Origin: Paracoccaceae bacterium
Lineage (GTDB): Bacteria > Pseudomonadota > Alphaproteobacteria > Rhodobacterales > Rhodobacteraceae
Direction of reading: 5' to 3'
Assembly: GCA_013139635.1 (NCBI GenBank)
Contig: WTAL01000270.1
Location: forward strand, 1 to 32,299
DNA: 32,299 bases
Positions 1 to 7,407 of the stretch are shown here, piece after piece. Every line of letters begins with the position of its first letter. Position 1 is the first letter of the stretch. A program made the position numbers and the translations under genes. The notes beneath the pieces were generated by a model. That model made no database searches. It saw only the letters and a program-made list of their open reading frames with translations, and was not told where the DNA came from.

Positions 1-32
1 GCATTTACATTTGCTTTTTTGGCTCTGGCCAT
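1..32 (-). CDS. pdhA: Pyruvate dehydrogenase E1 alpha subunit, first codons only (probable)
   Basis: A gene on the minus strand begins with ATG at 32 and runs off the window edge; the visible residues are MARAKKANVN. A strong Shine-Dalgarno AGGAGG lies about five bases upstream of the ATG. The basic, Lys/Ala-rich N-terminus fits the disordered start of alphaproteobacterial E1 alpha. In Rhodobacterales the gene after the FtsB-like division protein is normally pdhA, and ftsB ends 118 bases upstream here. The identity therefore rests mostly on context, and any gene with a short basic leader would look the same over ten codons. Confidence 0.55.
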   Translation of the reverse strand, partial: MARAKKANVN

Positions 33-47
33 GCGGGCCTCCTACGG

Positions 48-67
48 GTAGTTTATCGTTAAACTAC
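48..67. promoter_or_regulatory. Dyad in the ftsB-pdhA gap, possible operator
   Basis: Arms GTAGTTTA (48-55) and TAAACTAC (60-67) flank TCGT, so the dyad is centred on CG, the usual geometry of LacI-family operators. It lies 15 bases upstream of the probable pdhA start. A near-identical core, GTTTA-GCGT-TAAAC, occurs at 2907-2920 by the tkt stop codon. Function is inference; as RNA it would form only a small hairpin with no T-run, so a terminator is unlikely. Confidence 0.35.
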
Positions 68-149
68 AGTATACAGCAGGCGGACAGGTTGTCACATGCA
101 TTTTTTGCATAGAGCCATGCAAAACAATAAAGCTGCGAAAAGGGCAGGG

Positions 150-452
150 CTACTGAACGATTATTTCGTCACCACGAATAAGGCCAAGCACCTTACGGGC
201 CTGCTCATCCAGCAAGTCGAGGTCCAGGTATTCGTCCGAAAGCCGGTAGGCGCGGTTCTCAGCGACAGTGCGCTCGCGTTCCAAAGCCTCAAGCTGTAAA
301 TGCAACTGCGCCTCTTTTGTCTCGATTTTAAAGAGGGTAAGCATACCGTAAGGGCCTTGAATAGCCGAGTATGAGAAATAGGCGACCAAGGCCACAACAC
401 TGACAGATGTCAGGTAGCCGATCACATGCCGAGATTTACCGGAGTCATTCAT
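150..452 (-). CDS. ftsB: Cell division protein FtsB/DivIC (septum formation initiator family)
   Basis: A 100-residue single-pass inner-membrane protein of the divisome. Residues 1-9 are a short cytoplasmic tail, about 10-31 form one hydrophobic segment, and about 37-75 are a charged heptad-like coiled coil rich in Glu, Leu and Arg, the FtsB/DivIC layout. In the family the coiled coil pairs with FtsL and joins FtsQ in the periplasm to activate septal wall synthesis. GAGG lies seven bases before the ATG. The next gene on the strand is the probable pdhA, the usual Rhodobacterales order. The upstream region carries four GANTC sites (493-532), suggesting cell-cycle-linked methylation control. Confidence 0.85.
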   Translation of the reverse strand: MNDSGKSRHVIGYLTSVSVVALVAYFSYSAIQGPYGMLTLFKIETKEAQLHLQLEALERERTVAENRAYRLSDEYLDLDLLDEQARKVLGLIRGDEIIVQ

Positions 453-492
453 TACACTGCCTCAAAAAGCCCGATCTAGCGCCGGATAAGCT

Positions 493-532
493 GAATCATG
501 GCACAAGTGATTCGATTTGTGAATCCCGAATC
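493..532. promoter_or_regulatory. Cluster of four GANTC (CcrM methylation) sites
   Basis: GANTC occurs at 493-497, 509-513, 521-525 and 528-532, four times in 40 bases, whereas about one per 256 bases is expected by chance at balanced composition. The cluster lies in the 100-base divergent region between ftsB and the jelly-roll gene. In Alphaproteobacteria CcrM methylates GANTC and GcrA reads methylated sites at cell-cycle promoters. The sites are seen directly; the regulatory role is inference. Confidence 0.5.
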
Positions 533-552
533 GTATCGGAGTGGCAAAAAAT

Positions 553-1476
553 ATGTTAAATTCGGCCGCACAGTGGAGGAAAACAAATTTGCTATTAAAC
601 TTACGGAATAGAAAAGCGGTGATTATCAGCCTGTCCGTGGCACTATTTGTTGCCATTTCCTTTTCTTTAACACAGGTTTCAAAAGGCGAAACCCTGGACT
701 TTGTAACCATAATTGAAGAAACCGACGACTATGTTTCTGTGCGCGCAAGAGAGCAAACGGGGCGGCTTTATAAACATTTTTCCTTTGGGTTTGAGGATCC
801 GGATTTCCGCAACTGGTTTGGTGAAAGGCGCTGGAAGCAGATGACCCTACAATCTCCAGCAACGCCCAAGGTCGCAGATTATATCGCGCTTGGCCGGGCG
901 GTAATTCACGAGGGGGCGGATTTCATTGATAACCAAGTGTTGGCTGAGCGTGAAAACGTAGCCGTGGGGCAGGGGGCTGCGCGTTTTGTTGCGGTTCAGC
1001 CGTCTGTGGGCATGGTGACCAGCAAGGCGGATATCCTAACGGGTCAGATGTGGTTTGTAAGCGGCGACGATCTGTGGTTTCGCGGGCGATTTCTGTTTGA
1101 AAACGGGGTGCCATATTCGCTGGTGGATTTCGAAGATAATAACGTGCGCGGTAGCCCGGGTATTCGAGTCGTGATTGATGGGCAGCGCTATTTCGGGGTT
1201 GAACTAAAGGCGGGTAGCAAACCGCGCTTACGCCAGCAGGTGGCCGAAATTCCCTTGGGTCGTTGGTTTGAACTGGTGGTGCACATTGGTTTAGATGAGG
1301 TCCGTGGACCGGTGCAGGTATGGCAAGATGGGGTTCTAGTGCTGGATGGTGAAATGCAGACGTTGCCTTCTGTCGGGTCGCTGCTTAACAGCTTTGAGTT
1401 GGGCATTACCGCCACCGATATGGCGGCGGTAATGTTGCTGGATGATGTGGAATTGGGCCATCACCGGCCGGATTAG
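553..1476 (+). CDS. Membrane-anchored jelly-roll (polysaccharide-lyase/LamG-like) protein
   Basis: A 307-residue protein with a basic N-terminus, one hydrophobic segment at about 22-40, and a large beta-rich extracytoplasmic part. The C-terminal half (an LW-RGRF strand, then [21 protein letters not shown] and a closing LLDDVEL strand) resembles the concanavalin-like jelly roll of heparin-lyase-type (Polysacc_lyase) and LamG proteins. I see no certain catalytic residues, so binding rather than cleavage of glycans is possible. The ATG at 553 is preferred over a GTG at 541, because the GGAG motif sits on the GTG itself but 11 bases before the ATG. The gene is divergent from ftsB and convergent with pgk, sharing four bases at the stop codons. 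Confidence 0.6.
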   Translation: MLNSAAQWRKTNLLLNLRNRKAVIISLSVALFVAISFSLTQVSKGETLDFVTIIEETDDYVSVRAREQTGRLYKHFSFGFEDPDFRNWFGERRWKQMTLQSPATPKVADYIALGRAVIHEGADFIDNQVLAERENVAVGQGAARFVAVQPSVGMVTSKADILTGQMWFVSGDDLWFRGRFLFENGVPYSLVDFEDNNVRGSPGIRVVIDGQRYFGVELKAGSKPRLRQQVAEIPLGRWFELVVHIGLDEVRGPVQVWQDGVLVLDGEMQTLPSVGSLLNSFELGITATDMAAVMLLDDVELGHHRPD

Positions 1477-2663
1477 CCTTCGAGCGCGGCAACGCCGGGC
1501 AAGGTTTTGCCTTCTAGCCATTCAAGGAAAGCCCCGCCAGCGGTGGAAATATACGTGAAGTCTTTCGCGGCGCCTGAGTTGTTCAGCGCGGCCACGGTGT
1601 CACCGCCACCAGCAACAGAGCTAAGAGTGCCTGCGCGGGTTAGCTCGGCGGCCTTTAGGGCGGCGGCATCGGTGGCCATGTTGAAAGGCTCGATTTCAAA
1701 TGCGCCTAGCGGGCCATTCCATACAAGGGTTTTGGCAGCGGCAAAAACCTTGCCAACTTCCTCGACCGATTTTGGGCCGGCGTCCAAGATCATCGCATCC
1801 GCAGGGCAGGCATCCGCGGCCACGGTTTCTGATTTGGTATTGGCGGCAAATTCCCAAGCCACTACCACATCGACGGGTAAAATAAGCTCGCAATTTGCAG
1901 CTTTGGCCCGCGCAATAATATCCCGAGCAGTGTCCGCAAGGTCATGTTCGCAAAGGGATTTACCTACGTCTATGCCTTGGGCCGCAAGGAAGGTGTTGGC
2001 CATGCCGCCGCCAATAACAATCTGGTCAACCTTCGGAATGAGGTTGCCCAAAAGGTCGAGCTTGGTGGAAACCTTTGCGCCACCAACCACGGCCACCACA
2101 GGGTGCTCAGGCTTGGAAAGTGCGGCTTCAAGGGCGCTCAGCTCAGCTTGCATCAGGCGGCCAGCACAGGCGGGCAGCAGGCGGGCGAGCGCCTCAGTTG
2201 AGGCATGTGCGCGGTGCGCGGCTGAGAAAGCGTCGTTGCAGTAAACATCGCCAAGGGCGGCGAGGGACGCGGCAAAGTCAGTGTCGTTGCTGGTTTCGCC
2301 TGCATTAAAACGGGTGTTTTCCAGCAGCAGAACTGTGCCAGCGGGCAGGGCAGCAATGGCGGCAGCGGCTTTATCGCCGATGGTCTCATCGCAGAACTCT
2401 ACTGGGTGGCCGAGGGTGTTGGCAACGGCCTCACGCAATTGCCCCAGGCTAAACTCAGCCACAGGCTTGCCGCCGGGGCGGCCAAAGTGGGCCATTAGCA
2501 CAGGCTTGCCGCCTGCGGCCAAAATATCGTCAATCGTGGGTTTGATCCGCTCAATGCGCGTTGCATCTGTTACGCGACCATTTTCGACCGGCACGTTGAT
2601 ATCCACGCGGGTCAGCACAGTTTTGCCGCTTAGCGACATATCATCCAAAGTTTTCCAGCTCAT
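1473..2663 (-). CDS. pgk: Phosphoglycerate kinase
   Basis: A complete 396-residue cytosolic enzyme that interconverts 1,3-bisphosphoglycerate plus ADP with 3-phosphoglycerate plus ATP in glycolysis, gluconeogenesis and the Calvin cycle. Family landmarks in order are DINVP (21-25), HFGRPGG (59-65), LLENTRF (113-119), GGAKVSTK (194-201) and the phosphate loop GGGDT (352-356). A GGGAGTG Shine-Dalgarno precedes the ATG. The 47-residue membrane-protein gene lies 27 bases upstream on the same strand and is probably co-transcribed. tkt is further upstream but separated by a strong terminator. The stop codon overlaps that of the convergent jelly-roll gene. Confidence 0.97.
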   Translation of the reverse strand: MSWKTLDDMSLSGKTVLTRVDINVPVENGRVTDATRIERIKPTIDDILAAGGKPVLMAHFGRPGGKPVAEFSLGQLREAVANTLGHPVEFCDETIGDKAAAAIAALPAGTVLLLENTRFNAGETSNDTDFAASLAALGDVYCNDAFSAAHRAHASTEALARLLPACAGRLMQAELSALEAALSKPEHPVVAVVGGAKVSTKLDLLGNLIPKVDQIVIGGGMANTFLAAQGIDVGKSLCEHDLADTARDIIARAKAANCELILPVDVVVAWEFAANTKSETVAADACPADAMILDAGPKSVEEVGKVFAAAKTLVWNGPLGAFEIEPFNMATDAAALKAAELTRAGTLSSVAGGGDTVAALNNSGAAKDFTYISTAGGAFLEWLEGKTLPGVAALEG

Positions 2664-2690
2664 TTTTTCACTCCCGTTTTGCCTGCGGGA

Positions 2691-2834
2691 TTATCGCCAG
2701 ATGGCCATCCACTCAAGGACGCGCACCAGCTGGGTTCCCAAAACTACAGGCAGGTTCCATTCCAGATAGAAATGGTCTAGCGCAAAAATGCCTATAATTA
2801 AAAGGAATATACCGAGTGCCCAGCGTGTGTTCAT
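2691..2834 (-). CDS. Small conserved membrane protein (47 aa)
   Basis: A short frame with ATG at 2834 preceded by GGGGGTG. The product has a hydrophobic helix at about residues 6-18, a polar middle, and the C-terminal motif VLEWMAIWR. I recall small proteins with this shape (one membrane helix and a C-terminal E-W-x-A-x-W-R) beside glycolytic genes in Roseobacters, which supports a real gene, but that recollection was not checked. It sits between tkt and pgk on the same strand, 27 bases before pgk, so it probably leads the pgk transcript. Function unknown; a short inner-membrane protein is all the sequence supports. Confidence 0.7.
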   Translation of the reverse strand: MNTRWALGIFLLIIGIFALDHFYLEWNLPVVLGTQLVRVLEWMAIWR

Positions 2835-2865
2835 GTCGCACCCCCATTAGGTGTGTGGTCGAATT

Positions 2866-2903
2866 ATGGAAAATCCCCCCGCGCGCGGCAAGGCGCGCGG
2901 GGG
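2866..2903 (-). terminator. Rho-independent terminator of tkt
   Basis: An 11-bp GC-only stem (2876-2886 with 2893-2903) closes a six-base loop, and on the minus strand it is followed by ATTTTCC. It begins 17 bases after the tkt stop codon, so tkt should end here and the 47-aa/pgk unit should have its own promoter. Confidence 0.8.
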
Positions 2904-2906
2904 AAG

Positions 2907-2920
2907 GTTTAGCGTTAAAC
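2907..2920. promoter_or_regulatory. Second copy of the GTTTA-N-CGT-TAAAC dyad
   Basis: GTTTA (2907-2911), GCGT, then TAAAC (2916-2920). It differs at one position from the core of the dyad upstream of the probable pdhA (50s). It touches the tkt stop codon and lies 73 bases upstream of the 47-aa gene that precedes pgk. It could be an operator shared by central-carbon genes; function not shown. Confidence 0.25.
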
Positions 2921-4938
2921 TATAGCAATGCCTCAGCTTGGGCTGCTACATTTTCAGCGGTAATGCCAAACATTTCGTAAAGCTCTTTAATCGGAGCCGA
3001 AGCGCCAAAGCTCTCCATCCCGACAAACGCCGCTTTGTTGTGCTTGCCGCGCTCGCCGCATAGCCAACGATCCCAACCGAGTCGGCCACCAGCTTCAACA
3101 GCCACGCGCACAGGTCCAGCAGGCAGCACGCGCTTGCGGTACTTCTCGTCTTGCGCCTCAAACAGCTCCCAGCACGGCATGGAAACCACGCGGGTGCCGA
3201 TGCCCTTAGCTTGCAGAATATCCCGTGCGGCCAGAGCGATTTCAACTTCAGAACCAGAGGCCATAAGGATGACTTGCCGCTTGCCTTCCGCATCAGCTAG
3301 CACATAAGCGCCTTGTGCCGTCAGGTTTTTAGTTTTGTGCGTGGTGCGCACGGTTGGCAGCCCTTGGCGGGTGAGTGCCAGCGCTGAAGGCGTGGTTTTG
3401 CTGGTCATGGCAATTTCCCATGCCTCAGCAGTTTCCACTGTATCTGCGGGGCGGAAAACGTTGAGGTTTGGCGTTGCGCGCATCATGGCGAGGTGCTCCA
3501 CCGGCTGGTGGGTCGGGCCGTCTTCCCCAAGGCCGATGCTGTCATGCGTCAGCACATAAGGCACGCGCAGCCCCATCAGGGAGCTGAGTCGCATTGCGCC
3601 GCGCATGTAATCAGAGAACACCATAAAGGTGCCGCCATATGGCGCGCAACCGCCGTGCAGCGCGAGGCCGTTCATGGCCGCGGCCATGCCGTGCTCTCGG
3701 ATGCCGTAATTGATATAGCGGCCCTTGCGGTTGCTATCGTCAAACACGCCGAGACCCTCGGTATAGGTGTTATTGGAGCCGGTCAGGTCTGCCGAGCCGC
3801 CGATGGTTTCGGGCATCACTTTGTTGATGACAGCCAGCACGGCCTCAGAAGATTTACGGGTGGCCATTTTAGGGGCTTCTTCGGAAATCTGCTTTTTAAA
3901 CGCCTTGATGGCCGCCGAAAGCTTCTTAGGCGCATCACCTGCGATAATCCGGTCAAACTCTGCTTGCTTCGAGGCCGATAGCGCGGCCCGACGCTCAGCC
4001 CATGCTGAAGCATCGCTCTGGCCGCGCGCGCCAGTTTCGCGCCAGTCTGAGAGCACGTCAGCGGGGATTTCAAAGGCCGCGTGTGGCCAGCTAAACGCCG
4101 CGCGGATTTTCTTGATTTCCTCAACACCCATTGGCGCGCCGTGGGCGGCAGAGGTGTCTTGCTTGCTGGGCGAGCCAAAGCCAATATGGGTTTTGCAGTC
4201 AATCAGCGAGGGCTTGGGGGATTGCTTGGCTTGGGTGATGGCGCGGTCAATCGCGTCTGGGTCATGGCCGTCGCAGGAGAACACGCTCCAGCCGGAGGCC
4301 TCAAAACGAGTGAGCTGGTCGGTGGTGTCAGAAAGGGACACGGCGCCGTCAATTGTGATGCCGTTATCATCCCAGAGCACAATCAACTTGCCGAGGCGCT
4401 GCATACCGGCCAGCGCGATGGCTTCTTGGGAAATGCCTTCCATCAGGCAGCCGTCTCCGGCGATTACATAGGTGTGGTGGTCCACGATTTTTTTGCCGTA
4501 GCGGGCCTGCATTGAGGCCTCGCCCATGGCCATGCCAACGGCAGTGGCTAGGCCTGCGCCGAGGGGGCCGGTGGTGGTTTCAATACCCTCTGCATGGCCA
4601 TATTCGGGATGGCCCGCCGTGCGCGCGCCCTTTTGGCGGAAATTCTTGATTTCTTCGATCGTCATCTGCTGATAGCCCGTAAGGTGCAGCAGCCCGTAGA
4701 TCAGCATGGAGCCATGGCCTGCGGACAGCACAAAACGGTCGCGGTCTGGCCAGTTTGGCTGGCTGGCGTCAAACTTCAGGTGGTTGCTGAAAAGCACCGT
4801 GGCAACGTCGGCCATGCCCATTGGCATGCCAGGGTGGCCGGAATTGGCGGCTTGCACGGCGTCAACCGCCAGCATCCGCAGAGCGGTGGCTTTGGCGAAG
4901 TGGTTGGGGTGACGGGATTTTAGATCAGCTATTTCCAC
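2920..4938 (-). CDS. tkt: Transketolase
   Basis: A complete 672-residue thiamine-diphosphate enzyme that transfers two-carbon ketol units between sugar phosphates in the pentose-phosphate and Calvin pathways. The N-terminal domain shows [13 protein letters not shown] (32-44) and the TPP/Mg motif from GDG (161-163) to DN (191-192). The middle domain has the [13 protein letters not shown] signature, and a C-terminal transketolase domain follows. The start is GTG at 4938 with GGAGAG upstream; no ATG fits the conserved N-terminus. The gene is divergent from the zauP-like/zapA pair, and a 12-bp palindrome (4961-4972) sits in its promoter region. A strong terminator follows. Confidence 0.96.
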   Translation of the reverse strand: MEIADLKSRHPNHFAKATALRMLAVDAVQAANSGHPGMPMGMADVATVLFSNHLKFDASQPNWPDRDRFVLSAGHGSMLIYGLLHLTGYQQMTIEEIKNFRQKGARTAGHPEYGHAEGIETTTGPLGAGLATAVGMAMGEASMQARYGKKIVDHHTYVIAGDGCLMEGISQEAIALAGMQRLGKLIVLWDDNGITIDGAVSLSDTTDQLTRFEASGWSVFSCDGHDPDAIDRAITQAKQSPKPSLIDCKTHIGFGSPSKQDTSAAHGAPMGVEEIKKIRAAFSWPHAAFEIPADVLSDWRETGARGQSDASAWAERRAALSASKQAEFDRIIAGDAPKKLSAAIKAFKKQISEEAPKMATRKSSEAVLAVINKVMPETIGGSADLTGSNNTYTEGLGVFDDSNRKGRYINYGIREHGMAAAMNGLALHGGCAPYGGTFMVFSDYMRGAMRLSSLMGLRVPYVLTHDSIGLGEDGPTHQPVEHLAMMRATPNLNVFRPADTVETAEAWEIAMTSKTTPSALALTRQGLPTVRTTHKTKNLTAQGAYVLADAEGKRQVILMASGSEVEIALAARDILQAKGIGTRVVSMPCWELFEAQDEKYRKRVLPAGPVRVAVEAGGRLGWDRWLCGERGKHNKAAFVGMESFGASAPIKELYEMFGITAENVAAQAEALL

Positions 4939-4960
4939 GGGACTCTCCGGATTATGATTG

Positions 4961-4972
4961 AGGCTTAAGCCT
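4961..4972. promoter_or_regulatory. Perfect 12-bp palindrome upstream of tkt
   Basis: AGGCTTAAGCCT is its own reverse complement and lies 23 bases upstream of the tkt start codon in the divergent tkt/zauP-like region. Its position suits an operator or a promoter-overlapping site. No factor is identified and chance occurrence is possible. Confidence 0.2.
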
Positions 4973-5095
4973 TGTTAGCAGGCCGTTTGGGCGCGTCAAG
5001 CAGTTGGCTGGTGGTAAATCGCAAATTAAGGCGGCAAATCCTGAAATTAACGCTATTATAGCGCGATTACACGATTCGGGTTGAGGGAGGCGCGC

Positions 5096-5299
5096 ATGGA
5101 TGATCTGGAAACACTGGCGAAACGGCTGGAAACGGCAGTGGATACGCTAGCTTTGCAATGCAAGGCCGACGCGCGGGAGATCCTTGATTTGAGGGCTGAG
5201 CTGGAAATGCTGAAGGAAAAGCGCAAGGCCGATATGGCGGAGCTGGATACCTTGCTGGCGCACCTGAAACCGCTGATGGAGGCCGAAGAAAATGCCTGA
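5096..5299 (+). CDS. ZauP-like coiled-coil partner of ZapA (DUF4164-like)
   Basis: A 67-residue, almost entirely helical, charged protein with heptad-like Leu spacing throughout, so a short coiled coil. The ATG at 5096 has the strong Shine-Dalgarno GAGGGAGG at 5083-5090, better than an upstream in-frame start. The stop codon overlaps the zapA start by eight bases, implying coupled translation. In Caulobacter a coiled-coil protein encoded directly upstream of zapA, ZauP, works with ZapA to focus the Z-ring. Size, coiled coil and position match; direct homology is not proven because coiled coils align poorly. One GANTC site lies at 5073-5077. Confidence 0.65.
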   Translation: MDDLETLAKRLETAVDTLALQCKADAREILDLRAELEMLKEKRKADMAELDTLLAHLKPLMEAEENA

Positions 5300-5699
5300 G
5301 ATAATACTCGAAATTGGCGGGCGGAGCTTTACGCTGGCCTGTGACCCCGGCGAAGAGGCCAGCCTGAAAATGGCCGCTGAAATGCTGGCCGTGGAGGCGC
5401 GGCGGCTGGAAGATGCTATCGGGCGGGTGCCTGAATCTCGGATGCTGCTTATGGCTGGGTTAATGCTAGCTGACCGCACTAAAGAGATGGAGACGGCCTG
5501 CCAGCTGAGCGATACACGCCTGAAAACGCTAGAAGACCGGCTGCTGGAAAGTGAGGCCAAACTGGCCGAAATGACCGTTGAAATGAATAAGCAGCCCGAA
5601 CCAGCGGAAGAGGACCTGTTTAGCAATAGCGAAGAGGTTTCGGCAAGCTTAGGCAAAAGCGTGGCCAGAATTGAAGCGATGATTGATACATCGGCTTAA
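5292..5699 (+). CDS. zapA: Cell division protein ZapA
   Basis: A 135-residue cytoplasmic FtsZ-associated protein. The N-terminal half holds the ZapA fold: beta strands with an I-x-G-R-S-F-T-L pattern at about 6-16, then helices with MAAEMLAVEARRLED and MLLMAGLMLADR. The C-terminal half is a charged, coiled-coil-like tail. ZapA tetramers bundle FtsZ filaments. The gene overlaps the ZauP-like gene upstream and is divergent from tkt. In many Alphaproteobacteria 6S RNA or 5-formyltetrahydrofolate cyclo-ligase follows zapA; here the B12 riboswitch begins about 58 bases later and neither is present. Confidence 0.85.
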   Translation: MPEIILEIGGRSFTLACDPGEEASLKMAAEMLAVEARRLEDAIGRVPESRMLLMAGLMLADRTKEMETACQLSDTRLKTLEDRLLESEAKLAEMTVEMNKQPEPAEEDLFSNSEEVSASLGKSVARIEAMIDTSA

Positions 5700-5756
5700 A
5701 TACGGCAAAGCAGAGTTCTTGACACAAAGCCAACCCTACCGTAACCCTTATATATC

Positions 5757-5940
5757 CACTTGGTGCCTGTTCGGGATACCCGCTCAGGTGAAACGGGAAG
5801 ATCGGTGAGCCTTTATGGCAAATCCGACGCTGCCCCCGCAACGGTAGATGCGTAAAACTGGCCATATGTCACTGTGCTGCAAGCACGGGAAGGCGGCCAA
5901 GTAGGTGTAAGCCACGCATAAGCCCGGAGACCGGCCATAT
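5757..5940 (+). promoter_or_regulatory. Cobalamin (B12) riboswitch
   Basis: The conserved landmarks occur in order: GGTGCC near 5762, CAGGTGAAACGGGAA, GATCGGTGAG, then the B12 box GACGCTGCCCCCGC with AACGGTA near 5827-5846, a variable arm, and the closing AGCCCGGAGACCGGCC at 5921-5936. Adenosylcobalamin binding to this aptamer normally represses the downstream gene. The region 5700-6045 has no gene; the riboswitch fills most of it, and about 105 bases of leader carry the expression platform before the CbiM-like start. A TTGACA at 5719-5724 may be the -35 element, but no well-spaced -10 is evident. Confidence 0.93.
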
Positions 5941-6045
5941 GGTAAAACGGCACTGCGGCGGGCGGTTCCTATGGCTTTGGCCATCCGCTCCCGCATGCTT
6001 CTCTCAATCGGCGCGCGGGGTCGTGCGCCAAAGAAAGGACATATC

Positions 6046-6723
6046 ATGCATATTGAACCGGGCGTCGTAGACGGCGCAAAAATGGCGCTAGGGGCCGCAA
6101 CAGCAGCTGGGGCGGCTGGCCTTACGGCAAAGCTGGCAGCGGATACTGCCAAAGAAGGCGGCCTTGCTTCACTGGTCACGCGGAGCGTAATCAGCACCGC
6201 CGCTGTGTTTAGCTTTTTTCAGGTTTTGCCACACCATCCGGTTGGCGTATCTGAAGTGCACCTCATCCTCGGCTCCACTCTGTTTTTGCTGTTTGGCCGC
6301 GCGCCAGCCATGATCGGCCTTGCGGCCGGGCTTTTGCTGCAAGGGCTGCTTTTTGCGCCAACAGATCTGCCGCAATACGGCATTAACCTCACCACGCTGC
6401 TGGTGCCGCTCTATGCCATGAGCCTTCTGGCTGCACGGATTATCCCTAAAGGCACGGCCTACAAGGATATTTCCTATATGCAGGCGCTTAAGCTTTCGAC
6501 CACCTTTCAGGCGGGCATTGTGAGCTGGGTGGCCTTTTGGGCGCTTTATGGTCAAGGGTTTGGGGTGGAAAACCTCGCATCGGTTGCCTCGTTTGGTGCG
6601 GCTTACATGCTGGTTGTTTTGCTAGAACCATTGGCAGACCTTGCCATTCTGGCCGCTGCTAAAACACTGCACGGGTATAAAGACAGCGGGCTATTTACGC
6701 CGCGCTTGTTTACAGCTGCTTAA
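6046..6723 (+). CDS. CbiM-like cobalt transporter substrate-binding permease
   Basis: A 225-residue polytopic membrane protein. It begins MHIEPGVVDGAK, the CbiM/NikM N-terminus in which Met1-His2 helps bind the metal ion, and contains HHPVGVSEVHLILG at about residues 64-77, the second conserved metal-site loop, followed by several hydrophobic helices. The ATG at 6046 is fixed by AAGGAC upstream and by the need for a free N-terminus; the frame is open further upstream but that part lies over the riboswitch leader. The B12 riboswitch supports cobalt uptake for cobalamin. No CbiN, CbiQ or CbiO gene is adjacent, so its energising partners are elsewhere or it works alone. A terminator follows. Confidence 0.85.
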   Translation: MHIEPGVVDGAKMALGAATAAGAAGLTAKLAADTAKEGGLASLVTRSVISTAAVFSFFQVLPHHPVGVSEVHLILGSTLFLLFGRAPAMIGLAAGLLLQGLLFAPTDLPQYGINLTTLLVPLYAMSLLAARIIPKGTAYKDISYMQALKLSTTFQAGIVSWVAFWALYGQGFGVENLASVASFGAAYMLVVLLEPLADLAILAAAKTLHGYKDSGLFTPRLFTAA

Positions 6724-6730
6724 AAGCTAA

Positions 6731-6760
6731 AGGCCGCACATAGGTGTGCGGCCTCCTTTC
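6731..6760 (+). terminator. Rho-independent terminator of the CbiM-like gene
   Basis: AGGCCGCAC (6731-6739) pairs perfectly with GTGCGGCCT (6746-6754) around a six-base loop and is followed by CCTTTC. It starts eight bases after the stop codon. The U-tract is weak, but the stem is strong and correctly placed. Confidence 0.75.
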
Positions 6761-6771
6761 ACATACTTTCC

Positions 6772-7025
6772 ACCGAGGCGAAGCCGAGGCCATGGCCCGT
6801 TAGGGCAAAGGTTTTTGCTTGCAAAAACACGCCTTTGCTGAGCGGGGGGATGGGCGGCTACTTGCCCCCCATAACCAATCTAAGTGGCCTCCCCGAAGCA
6901 AAGGCGCACCTAGCTTGTGGCTGGGTGCGTTGCCCGTAGGTCAGCGGGGAACCCTCCGTCCATGCCCTGTTGCTTCGCAACAGAACAAAGACGTTTGGGC
7001 GGTGGCCTCGCTACGCTCGGCGGCC
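6772..7025. repeat. Hairpin-rich intergenic element, copy A (about 254 bp)
   Basis: This stretch holds no gene. Its ends are imperfect inverted repeats: 6772-6798 (ACCGAGGCGAAGCCGAGGCC and on) and 6997-7025, whose complement reads GGCCGCCGAGCGTAGCGAGG and on. Inside are GTTTTTGC/GCAAAAAC (6811-6828), GGGGGG/CCCCCC (6844-6870), CGCACC/GGTGCG (6905-6929) and CTGTTGC/GCAACAG (6967-6983). The right end abuts the grxD stop codon. Copy B (16499-16717) has the same order of ends and first hairpins; copy C (23775 on) matches the right end. The family identity is inferred from these shared parts. Confidence 0.7.
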
Positions 7026-7388
7026 TTAGCCGTTGGCTTCGCGCACTTTGTCAGCAGCTTCTTTACTAAACGCGATGCCATTTTCTTCCAAAAGCGTGTC
7101 TAGCTCGCCTGAAAGCACCATCTCAGTAACGATATCACAGCCGCCTACAAACTCGCCTTTTACATAAAGCTGCGGTATGGTTGGCCAGTCAGAAAACTCC
7201 TTGATGCCTTGGCGAATGCCCTCATCAGCAAGTACGTTTACGTCTTTATATTCGATGCCCATGAAGTTTAGCACGCCGGCAATACGGCTAGAAAAGCCAC
7301 ATTGTGGGGCTTCAGAGGTGCCTTTCATAAAAAACACAACGGCATTATCTGTAATGTCGGCTTGGATTTGTTCGGCTGGAGTTGTCAT
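7026..7388 (-). CDS. grxD: Monothiol glutaredoxin, Grx4 family
   Basis: A complete 120-residue cytosolic protein with the monothiol active site CGFS at residues 30-33, preceded by [11 protein letters not shown], and the GSH-binding WPTIPQLY and GGCD segments. CGFS glutaredoxins bind a glutathione-ligated [2Fe-2S] cluster and, with BolA proteins, handle iron-sulfur delivery and iron sensing. bolA is two genes upstream on the same strand, which fits the known Grx-BolA partnership. The ATG follows GGAAG. Element A begins immediately after the stop codon. Confidence 0.95.
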   Translation of the reverse strand: MTTPAEQIQADITDNAVVFFMKGTSEAPQCGFSSRIAGVLNFMGIEYKDVNVLADEGIRQGIKEFSDWPTIPQLYVKGEFVGGCDIVTEMVLSGELDTLLEENGIAFSKEAADKVREANG

Positions 7389-7407
7389 TTGGTCTTCCTT
7401 TTCGGTT

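Noticed and set aside
1507-2244. Long open frame antisense to pgk
   Set aside because: It lies wholly within a certain gene on the other strand, its translation is low-complexity Ala/Ser-rich, and no family pattern is visible. The same applies to frames antisense to tkt (3767-4471), purL (9378-10070) and others.
5719-5755. Promoter TTGACA with TTATAT before the B12 riboswitch
   Set aside because: The hexamers are 23 bases apart, too far for a normal sigma-70 promoter. Only the TTGACA is mentioned.
5700-5756. 6S RNA after zapA
   Set aside because: The gap before the riboswitch is only 57 bases, too short for 6S RNA, and has no such structure.
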